From NCBI RefSeq assembly GCF_002943525.1, contig NZ_CP025394.1:5146001-5210000 (forward strand): DNA of 64,000 nt, read 5' to 3'. Shown in pieces: positions 42,432-50,379 of this stretch (within the stretch, counting starts at the first letter, position 1; each line of letters opens with the position of its first letter). The position numbers and the translations under genes are program-made. Under the pieces are notes generated by a model. That model saw only the letters and a program-made list of their open reading frames with translations, was not told the DNA's origin and did not search any database. This DNA comes from Kitasatospora sp. MMS16-BH015. Lineage in GTDB: Bacteria > Actinomycetota > Actinomycetes > Streptomycetales > Streptomycetaceae.

Positions 42432-43356
42432 AAGGCTGGAGAAGGAACGTGGTGTCCAGGGCGGCCAGGCGGGCCTGGTCGGCCAGGACGTCGATCCGGG
42501 TGATCCGGTCCTCGACGACGGTGAAGGCCAGCACGGAGAAGAGCCGGCCGCCCGGGGCGGCGGCGAAGCCGTAGGTGCCGTTGACCAGGACGAGGCGGGA
42601 TTCGGCGGCGAAGCGGGCGAAGGTGAGGGCGTTGGCGGCGACCGTCTCGGCGCCGTGCAGCTCGCGGTTGGCGCCGGGGGTGAGGGCGCCGTAGTCGGCG
42701 CGCAGCAGCACGTCGGGGTCGAGCACGGCGAGCAGGGCGTCGAAGTCGCCCTCGCGCGCGGCGGTCTGGAAGGCCTGGACGGCGGCCCGCTGCCGGCCGA
42801 GGTCGGGAGCGGGCGGGGCGGCCGCCCGGACGCGGCGGCGGGCCCGGGCCGCCGACTGGCGGGTGGCGGCGCCGGACCGGCCCGCGACGGCGGCGATCTC
42901 CTCGAAGGGCACGGCGAACATGTCGTGCAGCACGAAGGCGAGCCGCTCGGCCGGGGCGAGCGTGTCCAGTACCACCATCAGCGCAAGGCCCAACTCGTCG
43001 TCGAGCAGGGCGCGTTGCTCGGGTCCCTCCGGCTGGGTGGTGAGGGAAGGGTCGGGCACGGGGGTCAGGACGGGGTCGGGGACGTGCACGCCGAGCAGGT
43101 CCTCCCGCCGGGCGGCCCGGGTGCGCAGCTGGTCCAGGCAGATCCGGCCGACCACCGTGGTCAGCCACCCGGCCAGGTTGGCGATCTCGGTCTCCTCGGT
43201 GCGGCTGAGCCGGAACCAGGCCTCCTGGACGGCGTCCTCGGCCTCGGCGAGCGAACCGAGCATCCGGTAGCCCACCGTCCGCAGTAGCGGGCGGTGGGTC
43301 TCGAAGCGCTCGGCCAGGTCGGCTGAAGCGGCGTGGTTCTGCGCGGTCACGGGCAC
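42430..43356 (-). CDS. ECF41-type RNA polymerase sigma factor
   Basis: 308 residues from GTG 43356. Region 2 (FETHRPLLRTVGYRMLGSLA, DAVQEAWFRL) and region 4 (TLAPAERLAFVLHDMFAVPF) are those of ECF sigma factors. The C-terminal 120 residues are the SnoaL-like extension of group ECF41 (SigJ-type), which regulates activity from the same polypeptide and replaces a separate anti-sigma factor. The promoter upstream matches the ECF41 consensus, so the gene should feed back on itself. Usual ECF41 targets (carboxymuconolactone decarboxylases, oxidoreductases) are not adjacent; here the only neighbour is the MurA-like gene. Confidence 0.88.
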   Translation of the reverse strand: MPVTAQNHAASADLAERFETHRPLLRTVGYRMLGSLAEAEDAVQEAWFRLSRTEETEIANLAGWLTTVVGRICLDQLRTRAARREDLLGVHVPDPVLTPVPDPSLTTQPEGPEQRALLDDELGLALMVVLDTLAPAERLAFVLHDMFAVPFEEIAAVAGRSGAATRQSAARARRRVRAAAPPAPDLGRQRAAVQAFQTAAREGDFDALLAVLDPDVLLRADYGALTPGANRELHGAETVAANALTFARFAAESRLVLVNGTYGFAAAPGGRLFSVLAFTVVEDRITRIDVLADQARLAALDTTFLLQP

Positions 43357-43400
43357 GTCCTCGGGTCACGGGCGCCCGGTGTCGGGGCCGTCATGACTAT

Positions 43401-43427
43401 GACGTTCGTGAGCGGGCGAATGTGACA
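43401..43427 (-). promoter_or_regulatory. ECF41 autoregulatory promoter
   Basis: On the minus strand TGTCACA at 43427-43421, a spacer of exactly 16 nt, then CGTC at 43404-43401. This equals the published ECF41 consensus TGTCACA-N16-CGTC and sits 45 bp before the sigma factor start. Confidence 0.85.
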
Positions 43428-43439
43428 GCGGCGCGTCCG

Positions 43440-44711
43440 TCAGGGCGGATCGAGCAGCACCAGCCGGGCGCCGAGGGTGGTGAGGGCGGAGAGCAGGCCG
43501 GCATGGCCCCGGCGGAGGTGGTGCAGGCCGTGCAGGGTGGAGGTGCCCTCGGCCGCCAGGGCGGCCAGCAGCAGGGCGGTGGCCGTGCGGATGTCGGTGC
43601 CGTGCACCTCGGCGGCGCGCAGCGGGGTGCGGCCGTGGACGGTGATGCTCGGACCGTCGGCGTGTAGTGCTGCGCCGAGGGCTGCCAGCGGACGGATGTG
43701 GTCGGAGCGTTGGGCGAAGACCCGTTCGGTGAGGGTCGAGGTGCCCGGGGCTTGGGTGAGGAAGGCGGTCAGCTGGGGTTGGACGTCGGTCGGGAAGGCC
43801 GGGTGCGGGCCGGTGGCCAGGTGCAGCGGCTGCGGCCCGTCCGGGCAGGTGACGGTGGTGCCGCCGTGCTCCGGGGTGAAGCGGAGCCCGGCGGCGGTGA
43901 GGGCCGCCCGCAGGCCGTCCGTGAAGCCGGGGAAGCCGGTCAGGTGGAGGGTGCCGCCGGTGGCCGCGACGGCCAGCGCGAGGGTGGCGGCCTCGGTGCG
44001 GTCGGGTGGTACGGCGAAGGCGGCGCCGCCGAGCCGGTCGGCTCCGGTGACCAGCAGCCGGCCGGGTGACCAGTCGAGGTCGAGCCCACAGCGGGTCAAC
44101 AGCTCCGCCACGGCGAGGATTTCGGGTTCGACGCTGGGGTGGTGGATGGTGGAGGTGCCGGGCGCTCGGGCGGCCAGCAGCAGGGCGGTGACGGTGGCGC
44201 CGAGACTCGGGCCCCAGTGGCTGGTGTTTGCATCGAAGCTGAACGGGCGGAGTGGGCCGGCGAGTTGGGCGGTGACCTGGCCTCGGTCGAGCTCCAGCTC
44301 GGCGCCGGCGGCTGCCATCGCGGCCAGGTGGCGGTCGATCGGCCGGTGGCAGAAGGCGTCGCCGCCGGGGAGGGGGAAGCGGACCCGCCCGGCCCGGGCG
44401 AGCAGGCCGGCGGCGAGCACGGGGGTGATGCGGGTCCGGCGGCCCAGGCGGTCGGGGACCACCAAGTGAGCTGGAGCGTCCGGGGGTTCGTCGGGCGGCC
44501 GGGTGCGGAAGACGCCGTCCCGGAAGGTGGCCGGGGTGCCGGTCAGAGTGAGGATCGCGGCGTAGACGGCGGTGTCGGTGATCGCCGGGGCGTTGGTCAA
44601 GGTGACCGGCTCGTCGGTGAGTTGGGTGGCGGCGTAGAGGTGGAGTGCGGTGTTCTTGCCGCCCTGGACGGTGGCGCGGCCGTGCAGGGGGCGGCCGCCG
44701 GTGATCAGCAG
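43440..44711 (-). CDS. MurA-like enolpyruvyl transferase, non-canonical start
   Basis: About 423 residues. Conserved MurA features are present along the whole length: GGRPLHGRATVQGGKNTAL (catalytic Lys-Asn), PLPGGDAFCHRPID (active-site loop with Asp where Escherichia coli has Cys115, and the essential Arg of HRP), FPTDVQPQ (the Asp base), FAQRSDH and DIRTATALLLA (Arg ligands). It should transfer enolpyruvate from PEP to UDP-GlcNAc or a related substrate. The Asp predicts fosfomycin insensitivity. The GGKN motif lies upstream of the first ordinary start (TTG 44600). The only start-like codons before it are CTG at 44711/44708, and the frame continues back to a TAG that ends the upstream regulator in the same frame. 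Confidence 0.75.
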   Translation of the reverse strand: MLITGGRPLHGRATVQGGKNTALHLYAATQLTDEPVTLTNAPAITDTAVYAAILTLTGTPATFRDGVFRTRPPDEPPDAPAHLVVPDRLGRRTRITPVLAAGLLARAGRVRFPLPGGDAFCHRPIDRHLAAMAAAGAELELDRGQVTAQLAGPLRPFSFDANTSHWGPSLGATVTALLLAARAPGTSTIHHPSVEPEILAVAELLTRCGLDLDWSPGRLLVTGADRLGGAAFAVPPDRTEAATLALAVAATGGTLHLTGFPGFTDGLRAALTAAGLRFTPEHGGTTVTCPDGPQPLHLATGPHPAFPTDVQPQLTAFLTQAPGTSTLTERVFAQRSDHIRPLAALGAALHADGPSITVHGRTPLRAAEVHGTDIRTATALLLAALAAEGTSTLHGLHHLRRGHAGLLSALTTLGARLVLLDPP

Positions 44712-44747
44712 GCGTTCGGCGAGGGGCGGCGGGGGCGAGGACGTCGG

Positions 44748-46061
44748 CTACGGCAGTGCGGCGCCGGTGCGGGCGGCGTATTCGCGCAGTCCGGGCAGGT
44801 CGGGGTCGTGCCGGAGCAGTGCCGGGGCGAGGGCGCGGACGGAGCTGCGGCGCACCTCCTGCGGGGCGGCCCGTTCGGCGGCGAGCAGGGCTTGGAGGGA
44901 TTGGGCGGGCCGCCCGCAGCGTTCGAAGCAGCGGGCCACGTCGGTGAAGAACCGGGCCCGGATCTCGGCAGTCGGCAGGGTGGCGGGGTCGATCCCCCGG
45001 GCCAGGTCCAGGGCGAGCCCGGCATCGCCCAACTCGTAGTGCACGGCGAGTTGGTGGAGTACGGCGGCGCCCGGGCCGCCGAACCGTCCGGAGCCGGCGC
45101 CGGCCGCCTGCGAGCAGGCGGTGGCCCGTTCGATCAGCGCGTGGGCCCGGGCCCGGTCGCCCAGTTTGGCGGCGCTGTACGCGGCGGTGGCGTACAGCTC
45201 GGCCTGGGCGGCGAGGCGGGCCTGGGCGTCGGCCCCGGGTGTGCCGGGTGCGGCGGGGCCCGGGTCCAGCTCCTCGGCGGCGCGGACGGCGAGCTCGGCG
45301 GCCCGGGCGGGGCGGCCCTGGCGGCGCCAGGCGACCGCGACCATCCGCTGGGCCTCGGCGGTGACCAGGGTGTGGCCGGCGGCGCGGGCGGTGGTCAGCG
45401 CGCGGTCGGCGGTGACGGCGGCCAGCGTGTCGTCGTCGAGCTTGGTGCAGAGCAGGGCCGCCAGGTTGTGCAGTTGGGCCACCAGCAGGGCGGAGCGTTC
45501 GGCCGGGCCGGGCAGCAGCTGGGCTGCGGCGATCCGGCCGGGCAGCGCGTGGGCCAGCTCGGCGTACCGGGCCGCCGCGAACTCCCGTCTGGCGGCCGCG
45601 AGTTCTCCGGCCGTCCCGGCCGTCCCGGCGGCGGGTGGGCCGTCGGCCGGGGCGGAGCCGTAGAGCAGCAGTTCGGCCAGGGCGGTCAACGGGCCCGGTC
45701 CGTCGGGTGGTTGCTCCTCGGGTGGCGGGGTCAGGAAGTCGGCGTAGCCCGCACCCGGGCGGGCCGGGGTCGCCCGGGTGCGGCGAACGGGCTTGCGGGG
45801 CTTGGGGATCAGGGCCGGCTGGGGGTGGCCGAGCAGCTCGTCCAGCTGGAGGTCGAGCGCCCGGGCGAGCCGCCCCAAGGTCTCCACGTTGCGCACCGGG
45901 ATGATGTCGCGTTCGACCCCCGACATCCAGTCCTCGCTGCGGTCGAGCAGGGCGGCCAGGTCACGCTGGTACCAGCCCTTGCGTCTGCGCCGGGCGGCGA
46001 TGTGGGCACCGAAGGTCTCGGGTGCGTCGGGGTGTCGGGGCGGGGTGCTGCCACGGTCAAT
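44748..46061 (-). CDS. HTH-TPR regulator in frame with the MurA-like gene
   Basis: About 437 residues if it starts at the ATT at 46061, which has GGGAG just upstream. The first ordinary ATG (45926) lies inside the helix-turn-helix, cutting off RRRKGWYQRDLAALLDRSED. Codons for this half are open back to a TAG at 46086-46088 with no ATG, GTG or TTG. The HTH (XRE type) ends near LDLQLDELLG and is followed by about 330 residues of TPR-like helices (AELAVRAAEELDP, AYSAAKLGDRARAHALIERA). Its TAG stop (44750-44748) is in the same frame as the MurA-like gene and is followed directly by that frame. It could regulate or be fused to the enzyme. Confidence is lower for the start than for the domain content. 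Confidence 0.65.
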   Translation of the reverse strand: MDRGSTPPRHPDAPETFGAHIAARRRRKGWYQRDLAALLDRSEDWMSGVERDIIPVRNVETLGRLARALDLQLDELLGHPQPALIPKPRKPVRRTRATPARPGAGYADFLTPPPEEQPPDGPGPLTALAELLLYGSAPADGPPAAGTAGTAGELAAARREFAAARYAELAHALPGRIAAAQLLPGPAERSALLVAQLHNLAALLCTKLDDDTLAAVTADRALTTARAAGHTLVTAEAQRMVAVAWRRQGRPARAAELAVRAAEELDPGPAAPGTPGADAQARLAAQAELYATAAYSAAKLGDRARAHALIERATACSQAAGAGSGRFGGPGAAVLHQLAVHYELGDAGLALDLARGIDPATLPTAEIRARFFTDVARCFERCGRPAQSLQALLAAERAAPQEVRRSSVRALAPALLRHDPDLPGLREYAARTGAALP

Positions 46062-46279
46062 CTCCCACTCTCGGTGATCGTTTGACTACGGCGTGACACC
46101 CTGCTGAGTGGGACGCTTCGCCGGGGCGCTCGATCGGGCCCGCTCCGGCTCTGTTGCCGAGTTGTGGAGAATTGCGCCTGGCCGGGCGGCGAGCGCGTCC
46201 CGCCGGACCGGCGCATCCGCTCAACTGGGCGCCACCCGAACGGGTGTTGAGGGAGTGTTAATCATGTAATGTCCACGTC

Positions 46280-47533
46280 ATGAAGTCTTCTCGGGCTTGG
46301 TCCCTCGTCGGTGTCTCCCTCCTGGCGAGTCTGGTGATCCCGGTCTCCACCGCACATGCGCAGAGCGGTGACTGCCTGGCCGCACGGCCGGTGACGGATG
46401 TCGAACAGCAGCGGCTCGCCGACCCCCGGACGGGGCAACTGATCGCGAAGGGCGGGCTGTCGGGCTTCGTCGAGCGCTTCCCGGCCGCGCTCTGCGCGGT
46501 GCGGTCGGCGCCCGAGGCGGCCGGGCTGGTGACGGCCTGGGGCTCGGCGCTCTTCGAATCGGCCGTCCGGCGGGCCCAGGCGGCGGCCCCGAGCGGTGGG
46601 TTGGCGGCCGGGGACGACCGGCCGCTGTACTGGACCAGGCTCGCCCTGGACGGCCAACTCGACCGCTGGCAGCCGGGGTTCGCGGTGGACCGGGCGGCGG
46701 TGCGGCAGCGGTTCGAGGACGCCTCGCGCGGGCTGACCGGCAATGACTTCCGGGGCGCGCTCGGCGTGCGGCGGCTCTTCATCAGCGGCTTCGACCCGTT
46801 CGGGCTGGACGCCGAACTGCGGCGGGCCAACCCCTCGGGCTCGGTGGCGCTCGCCCTGAACGGGCGGCGCCTGGCGCTCGCGGACGGACAGCGGGTGGAG
46901 ATCCGGGCGGTGGTCCTGCCGGTCCGGTACGCGGACTTCGACCGGGGCATCGTGGAGCGGGCGTTCGGCCGGCGGATGGCGCCCGGGCCGCGGGCGGCGG
47001 ACCGGATCACCACGATCAGCCAGGGCTACCCGGGCAAGTTCACCCTGGAGGCCTGGGCCGGGCGGGCACGGTCCGCCGATCCGTACCCCGACAACCTCGG
47101 CGCGCTCTCCGGCGGCACCTACCAACACCCGGTGGTGGCACCGGGGATGGGGCCCGGCGCCCAGTTCATCGCGACCTCGCTGCCGACGGCGGCGATGACC
47201 GCCGCCGCACAGGCACCCTGGCCGGTGCTGCTCAACACCCAGGTCTCCGAGATCCCGGCCGGCGGCACCGGGACGGTGGACCGCGCGGACGGCCCCACCC
47301 CGGGCTCGACGGCCGTCGCCGGCGGTGGCGGCGGCTACCTCTCGAACGAAGTCGCCTACCGCAGCAACCGGTTGCGCCTGGAGCTCCGCCCCGAGATACC
47401 GGGCGGCCACCTGCACACGCCCGTCCTGACCGGCCTCCCGGCGAATCCGCAGGCGCTGACCGGGCCGGAGTTCGAGGCCAACGAGGCTGGTATCCGGGCG
47501 GAAGTCCTGACCGTACTGGAGGCAGGGTGGTGA
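46280..47533 (+). CDS. Secreted pyroglutamyl-peptidase-like protein, Cys replaced by Ser
   Basis: 417 residues with a clear Sec signal peptide (cut near AHAQS). Residues about 160-417 follow the C15 pyroglutamyl peptidase I family: RRLFISGFDPFG and ANPSGSVALALNG near the front, TLEAWAGRARSADPYPDN with the Glu, and GGHLHTPVL with the catalytic His. In the family the Cys nucleophile sits in YxCN; here the site reads GGYLSNEVAYRSN, so Ser355 takes its place. The enzyme may be a serine version or inactive. The N-terminal 140 residues have no known domain. An exported C15 protein is itself unusual because most are cytosolic. Confidence 0.78.
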   Translation: MKSSRAWSLVGVSLLASLVIPVSTAHAQSGDCLAARPVTDVEQQRLADPRTGQLIAKGGLSGFVERFPAALCAVRSAPEAAGLVTAWGSALFESAVRRAQAAAPSGGLAAGDDRPLYWTRLALDGQLDRWQPGFAVDRAAVRQRFEDASRGLTGNDFRGALGVRRLFISGFDPFGLDAELRRANPSGSVALALNGRRLALADGQRVEIRAVVLPVRYADFDRGIVERAFGRRMAPGPRAADRITTISQGYPGKFTLEAWAGRARSADPYPDNLGALSGGTYQHPVVAPGMGPGAQFIATSLPTAAMTAAAQAPWPVLLNTQVSEIPAGGTGTVDRADGPTPGSTAVAGGGGGYLSNEVAYRSNRLRLELRPEIPGGHLHTPVLTGLPANPQALTGPEFEANEAGIRAEVLTVLEAGW

Positions 47534-47545
47534 GTTGCACTACCA

Positions 47546-47559
47546 GGGGCGCGGGGAAC
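47546..47559 (-). repeat. Inverted copy of GTTCCCCGCGCCCC repeat
   Basis: Core in reverse orientation, 13 bp after the stop of the C15-like gene; flanks read CACTACCAG and CGCGACCAG. It pairs with the copy at 47674-47687 to form a long inverted repeat. Confidence 0.65.
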
Positions 47560-47641
47560 TGCGCGACCAGTCACCCACCGATGTGGAGCCTGGATCACGC
47601 CCCAGCCCGCGCCCCCGATAGTGCAACTGGATCGGGTGCCG

Positions 47642-48697
47642 TCAGTGGCTCTCGGCTCCGGGCTGGCCGCGCCGTTCCCCGCGCCCCTGGTAGTGCCGCG
47701 CCAGCACAGTGCAGACCATCAGCTGAAGTTGGTGGAAAAGCATCAGCGGCAGCACCAGGATCCCCACCGAGGCAGCCGGGAAGAGGATGGTGGCCAGCGG
47801 GAGGCCGTTGGCCAGGCTCTTCTTGGAACCGCAGAACTGGATGGTGACCCGGTCGGCGTAGGGGAAGCCGAGGCGGCGGGCGGCCAGGGAGCTGAGCACC
47901 AGCACGGTGCCGAGCAGGGCCAGGCAGATCACGGCCAGCCAGAGGAGTTGGGAGACCGAGACCCGGCTCCAGATGCCCTCCCGGACGCCTTCGGAGAAGG
48001 CCGCGTAGACGATCAGCAGGATCGAGCCCCGGTCGACCACCGTGGTCACGGCGCGGTGGCGGGCGATCCAGGGGCCGATCCGGCGGCGGAGCGACTGGCC
48101 GAGGGCGAAGGGCACCAGGAGCTGGAGCACGATGTCCAGGAGCTGGCCGCCGCTGACGTGCAGGCCGGTCGCCCCGGCGAGCAGCCAGGTGGCGAGCAGC
48201 GGGGTGAGCAGGATGCCGAGCAGGCTGGAGAAGGTGGCGGCGCAGATCGCGGCGGCCACGTTGCCCCGGGCCATCGAGGTGAAGGCGATCGAGGACTGGA
48301 CGGTGGAGGGCAGCAGGGTGAGGAAGAGCACCCCGGTGGCCAGCTGCGGGGCCAGCACCGAGCCGGGGAGCAGCCGGGTGGCCTCGCCGAGCAGCGGGAA
48401 GAGCAGGAAGGTGCAGGCCAGGACGGGCAGGTGCAGCCGCCAGTGGCGGGCGCCGGCCAGCGCCTCCTGCGGGGAGAGCCGGGCGCCGTACAGGAAGAAG
48501 AGCAGGCCGACGGCGGCGTTCACGGCGCCGCTCACCGCGGTGGCGGCGGGGCCGGTGGCCGGGAGCAGGGTGGCCAGGCCGACGGTGGCGAGGAGCAGCA
48601 GCAGGTAGCCGTCGATGCCGATCCGGTGCAGCCCCCGGTCGACCGAGCGGAGACCTGTGCGGAGCGGGCGCGGTACGGGTGCCATGCGCACGATCAT
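47642..48697 (-). CDS. Bile acid:sodium symporter family transporter
   Basis: About 351 residues (ATG 48685 is an alternative start). Eight to ten hydrophobic helices are spread over the whole length. GVLFLTLLPSTVQSSIAFTSMARGN and IQFCGSKKSLANGLPLA are conserved stretches of the SBF-like (YfeH/ArsB-unrelated, bile-acid symporter) family of sodium-coupled transporters. Substrate unknown. The last residues QGRGERRGQPGAESH are encoded by a copy of the dispersed GTTCCCCGCGCCCC repeat, so the tail is recent and likely unimportant. Confidence 0.82.
   Translation of the reverse strand: MIVRMAPVPRPLRTGLRSVDRGLHRIGIDGYLLLLLATVGLATLLPATGPAATAVSGAVNAAVGLLFFLYGARLSPQEALAGARHWRLHLPVLACTFLLFPLLGEATRLLPGSVLAPQLATGVLFLTLLPSTVQSSIAFTSMARGNVAAAICAATFSSLLGILLTPLLATWLLAGATGLHVSGGQLLDIVLQLLVPFALGQSLRRRIGPWIARHRAVTTVVDRGSILLIVYAAFSEGVREGIWSRVSVSQLLWLAVICLALLGTVLVLSSLAARRLGFPYADRVTIQFCGSKKSLANGLPLATILFPAASVGILVLPLMLFHQLQLMVCTVLARHYQGRGERRGQPGAESH
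47674..47687 (+). repeat. Copy of GTTCCCCGCGCCCC repeat inside a gene end
   Basis: Core sequence in the 3' coding end of the SBF-type gene; wider match 47669-47696 shared with 53070-53097. Confidence 0.65.
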
Positions 48698-48725
48698 GCC
48701 CCGGCGGAGCGGCCGGGGAAGAGGC

Positions 48726-48764
48726 AGGGGGCCCGCCGTGTCCTGAACGGACGGCGGGCCCCCT
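48726..48764 (-). terminator. Terminator after the cold-shock gene
   Basis: 14-bp stem (48726-48739 with 48751-48764) and an 11-nt loop, lying downstream of the cold-shock gene. Confidence 0.78.
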
Positions 48765-48857
48765 TGGTGTTTCTCGTCATGCTCTGGTGACGGCCCCGGA
48801 CGGCCGTCGGCGGACCCACACGGGGTCCCGAGCGATCAGATCATCAGGAGAGATGAA

Positions 48858-49061
48858 TCAGATGGGGGTGACGTTCTCGGCCTGCGGGCCCTTGGGACCC
48901 TGGGTGACGTCGAAGTTCACCTGCTGGTTCTCCTCCAGCGAGCGGAAACCGCTCGCGTTGATGGCGGAGTAGTGGACGAAGACGTCGGGGCCGCCGCCAT
49001 CCTGGGCGATGAAGCCGAAGCCCTTCTCAGCGTTGAACCACTTGACGGTTCCCTGAGCCAT
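48858..49061 (-). CDS. Cold-shock protein, CspA family
   Basis: 67 residues, MAQGTVKWFNAEKGFGFIAQ onwards. The RNP-1 (KGFGFI) and RNP-2 (VFVHYS) motifs define a single cold-shock domain that binds single-stranded RNA and DNA, acting as an RNA chaperone. AAGGAG precedes the ATG. Length and sequence match the abundant actinomycete Csp. The leader region upstream holds two hairpins, as in many cold-shock mRNAs. Confidence 0.95.
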   Translation of the reverse strand: MAQGTVKWFNAEKGFGFIAQDGGGPDVFVHYSAINASGFRSLEENQQVNFDVTQGPKGPQAENVTPI

Positions 49062-49390
49062 GCCGTTCTCCTTGCGAGGGACGTATTGGACGCCACACCG
49101 TGTGGCATCCGGTCCGCTGCGCTGATCGCCCCGCCTCCGGAGTGGGCCCGGAGTTTTTCGATAATGCTGAAAAACTACGAAAAGCCCGCGGTTACATGCT
49201 CCGCAGGCTTCAAGTACTGCAAGGGGAATCAAACTGCAACTGGATGGAACGGTAGCACGCGAGGGCGGGGCCGACCAGGGGTCTCCGGAGGCGCGGCGCG
49301 AGTGTGTCGACTCCCGGATGACGGGTCACGGGCGGCGCGGGCATACGCTGCGGAGAGGGTACGAACAGCGGGTGCGTAGGGAGATGTGCG
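49062..49390. promoter_or_regulatory. Leader and promoter region of csp and mqnA
   Basis: 330 bp shared by the two divergent genes. On the minus strand, ahead of csp, there is a stem at 49186-49210 of about ten pairs with one mismatch followed by TTTTCG, and a second 7-bp stem GTTTTTC/GAAAAAC at 49153-49175. These would lie in the csp leader if transcription begins upstream of 49212. I found no clear promoter for mqnA. Confidence 0.5.
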
Positions 49391-50275
49391 GTGACCGGTC
49401 CGGAAGCGACGAGTGGCTCGGCGGCGGTAAGGCCCCGGGTGGGCCATATCCAGTTCCTCAACTGCGTGCCGCTCTACTGGGGACTGGGCAGGACGGGCAA
49501 CCTGCTGGACCTGGACCTGACCAAGGACACCCCCGAGAAGCTGAGTGACCAGCTGGTCGACGGGCGGCTCGACATCGGGCCGATCACCTGCGTGGAGTAC
49601 CTGCGGCACAGCGAGGAGCTGGTGGTGCTGCCGGACATCGCGGTGGGCAGCGACGGCCCGGTGATGTCCTGCGTGATCGTCAGCAAGCTGCCACTGGCTG
49701 AGCTGGACGGGCGGCGGGTCGCACTCGGGTCCACCAGTCGCACCTCCGTGCGGCTCGCCCGGCTGCTGCTCGAGGAGCGCGAGGGCGTGCGGCCCGAGTA
49801 CTTCAGCGCGCCGCCGGACCTGGCGGCGATGCTGGCCGAGGCGGACGCCGCCGTGCTGATCGGCGACCCGGCGCTGCGGGCCACCCTGGAGGCCGACCGG
49901 CTCGACGGGCTCACCGTGCACGACCTGGGCGCGATGTGGAAGGAGTGGACGGGCCTGCCGTTCGTCTTCGCCGTCTGGGCCGCCCGCCGGGAGTACGTGG
50001 ACCGCCACCCCGAGCTGGTCGGCGCCGTGCACCGGGCCTTCCTCGAATCCCGCGACCTCTCGCTGGCCGAGGCCGCCGAGGTGGCCGAACACGCCGCCCG
50101 CTGGGAGAACTTCGACGCGCCGCTGCTGGAGCAGTACTTCAGCAAGGCGCTGGACTTCTCGCTCGGCGACCGGCAGCTGGCCGGCATCGCCGAGTTCGCC
50201 CGCCGGGTCGCGGCCGACAGCGGCTTCGAACCCGACGTCCGGGTCACCCTGCTGGAGAGCGCTCCCGCCGCCTGA
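49391..50275 (+). CDS. mqnA: Chorismate dehydratase MqnA
   Basis: 294 residues from GTG 49391. HIQFLNCVPLYWGL, LDIGPITCVEYLRHSEELVVLP and VALGSTSRTSVRLARLLLEE are typical of MqnA, a periplasmic-binding-protein-like fold that dehydrates chorismate to 3-enolpyruvyl-benzoate, the first step of the futalosine route to menaquinone. The N-terminal 14 residues vary in the family. The gene is followed by mqnC with a 104-bp gap. Cytosolic. Confidence 0.92.
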   Translation: MTGPEATSGSAAVRPRVGHIQFLNCVPLYWGLGRTGNLLDLDLTKDTPEKLSDQLVDGRLDIGPITCVEYLRHSEELVVLPDIAVGSDGPVMSCVIVSKLPLAELDGRRVALGSTSRTSVRLARLLLEEREGVRPEYFSAPPDLAAMLAEADAAVLIGDPALRATLEADRLDGLTVHDLGAMWKEWTGLPFVFAVWAARREYVDRHPELVGAVHRAFLESRDLSLAEAAEVAEHAARWENFDAPLLEQYFSKALDFSLGDRQLAGIAEFARRVAADSGFEPDVRVTLLESAPAA

Positions 50276-50379
50276 CGGCCGCGGACGGGGCGGCGGAAGG
50301 GCCTGGCGTAGGCTGGGCGGGCGTTGGAATCCGAACGACGTCAGCAGAAACGACGTCGGACAGAAAGAAGGCCCGTCAG

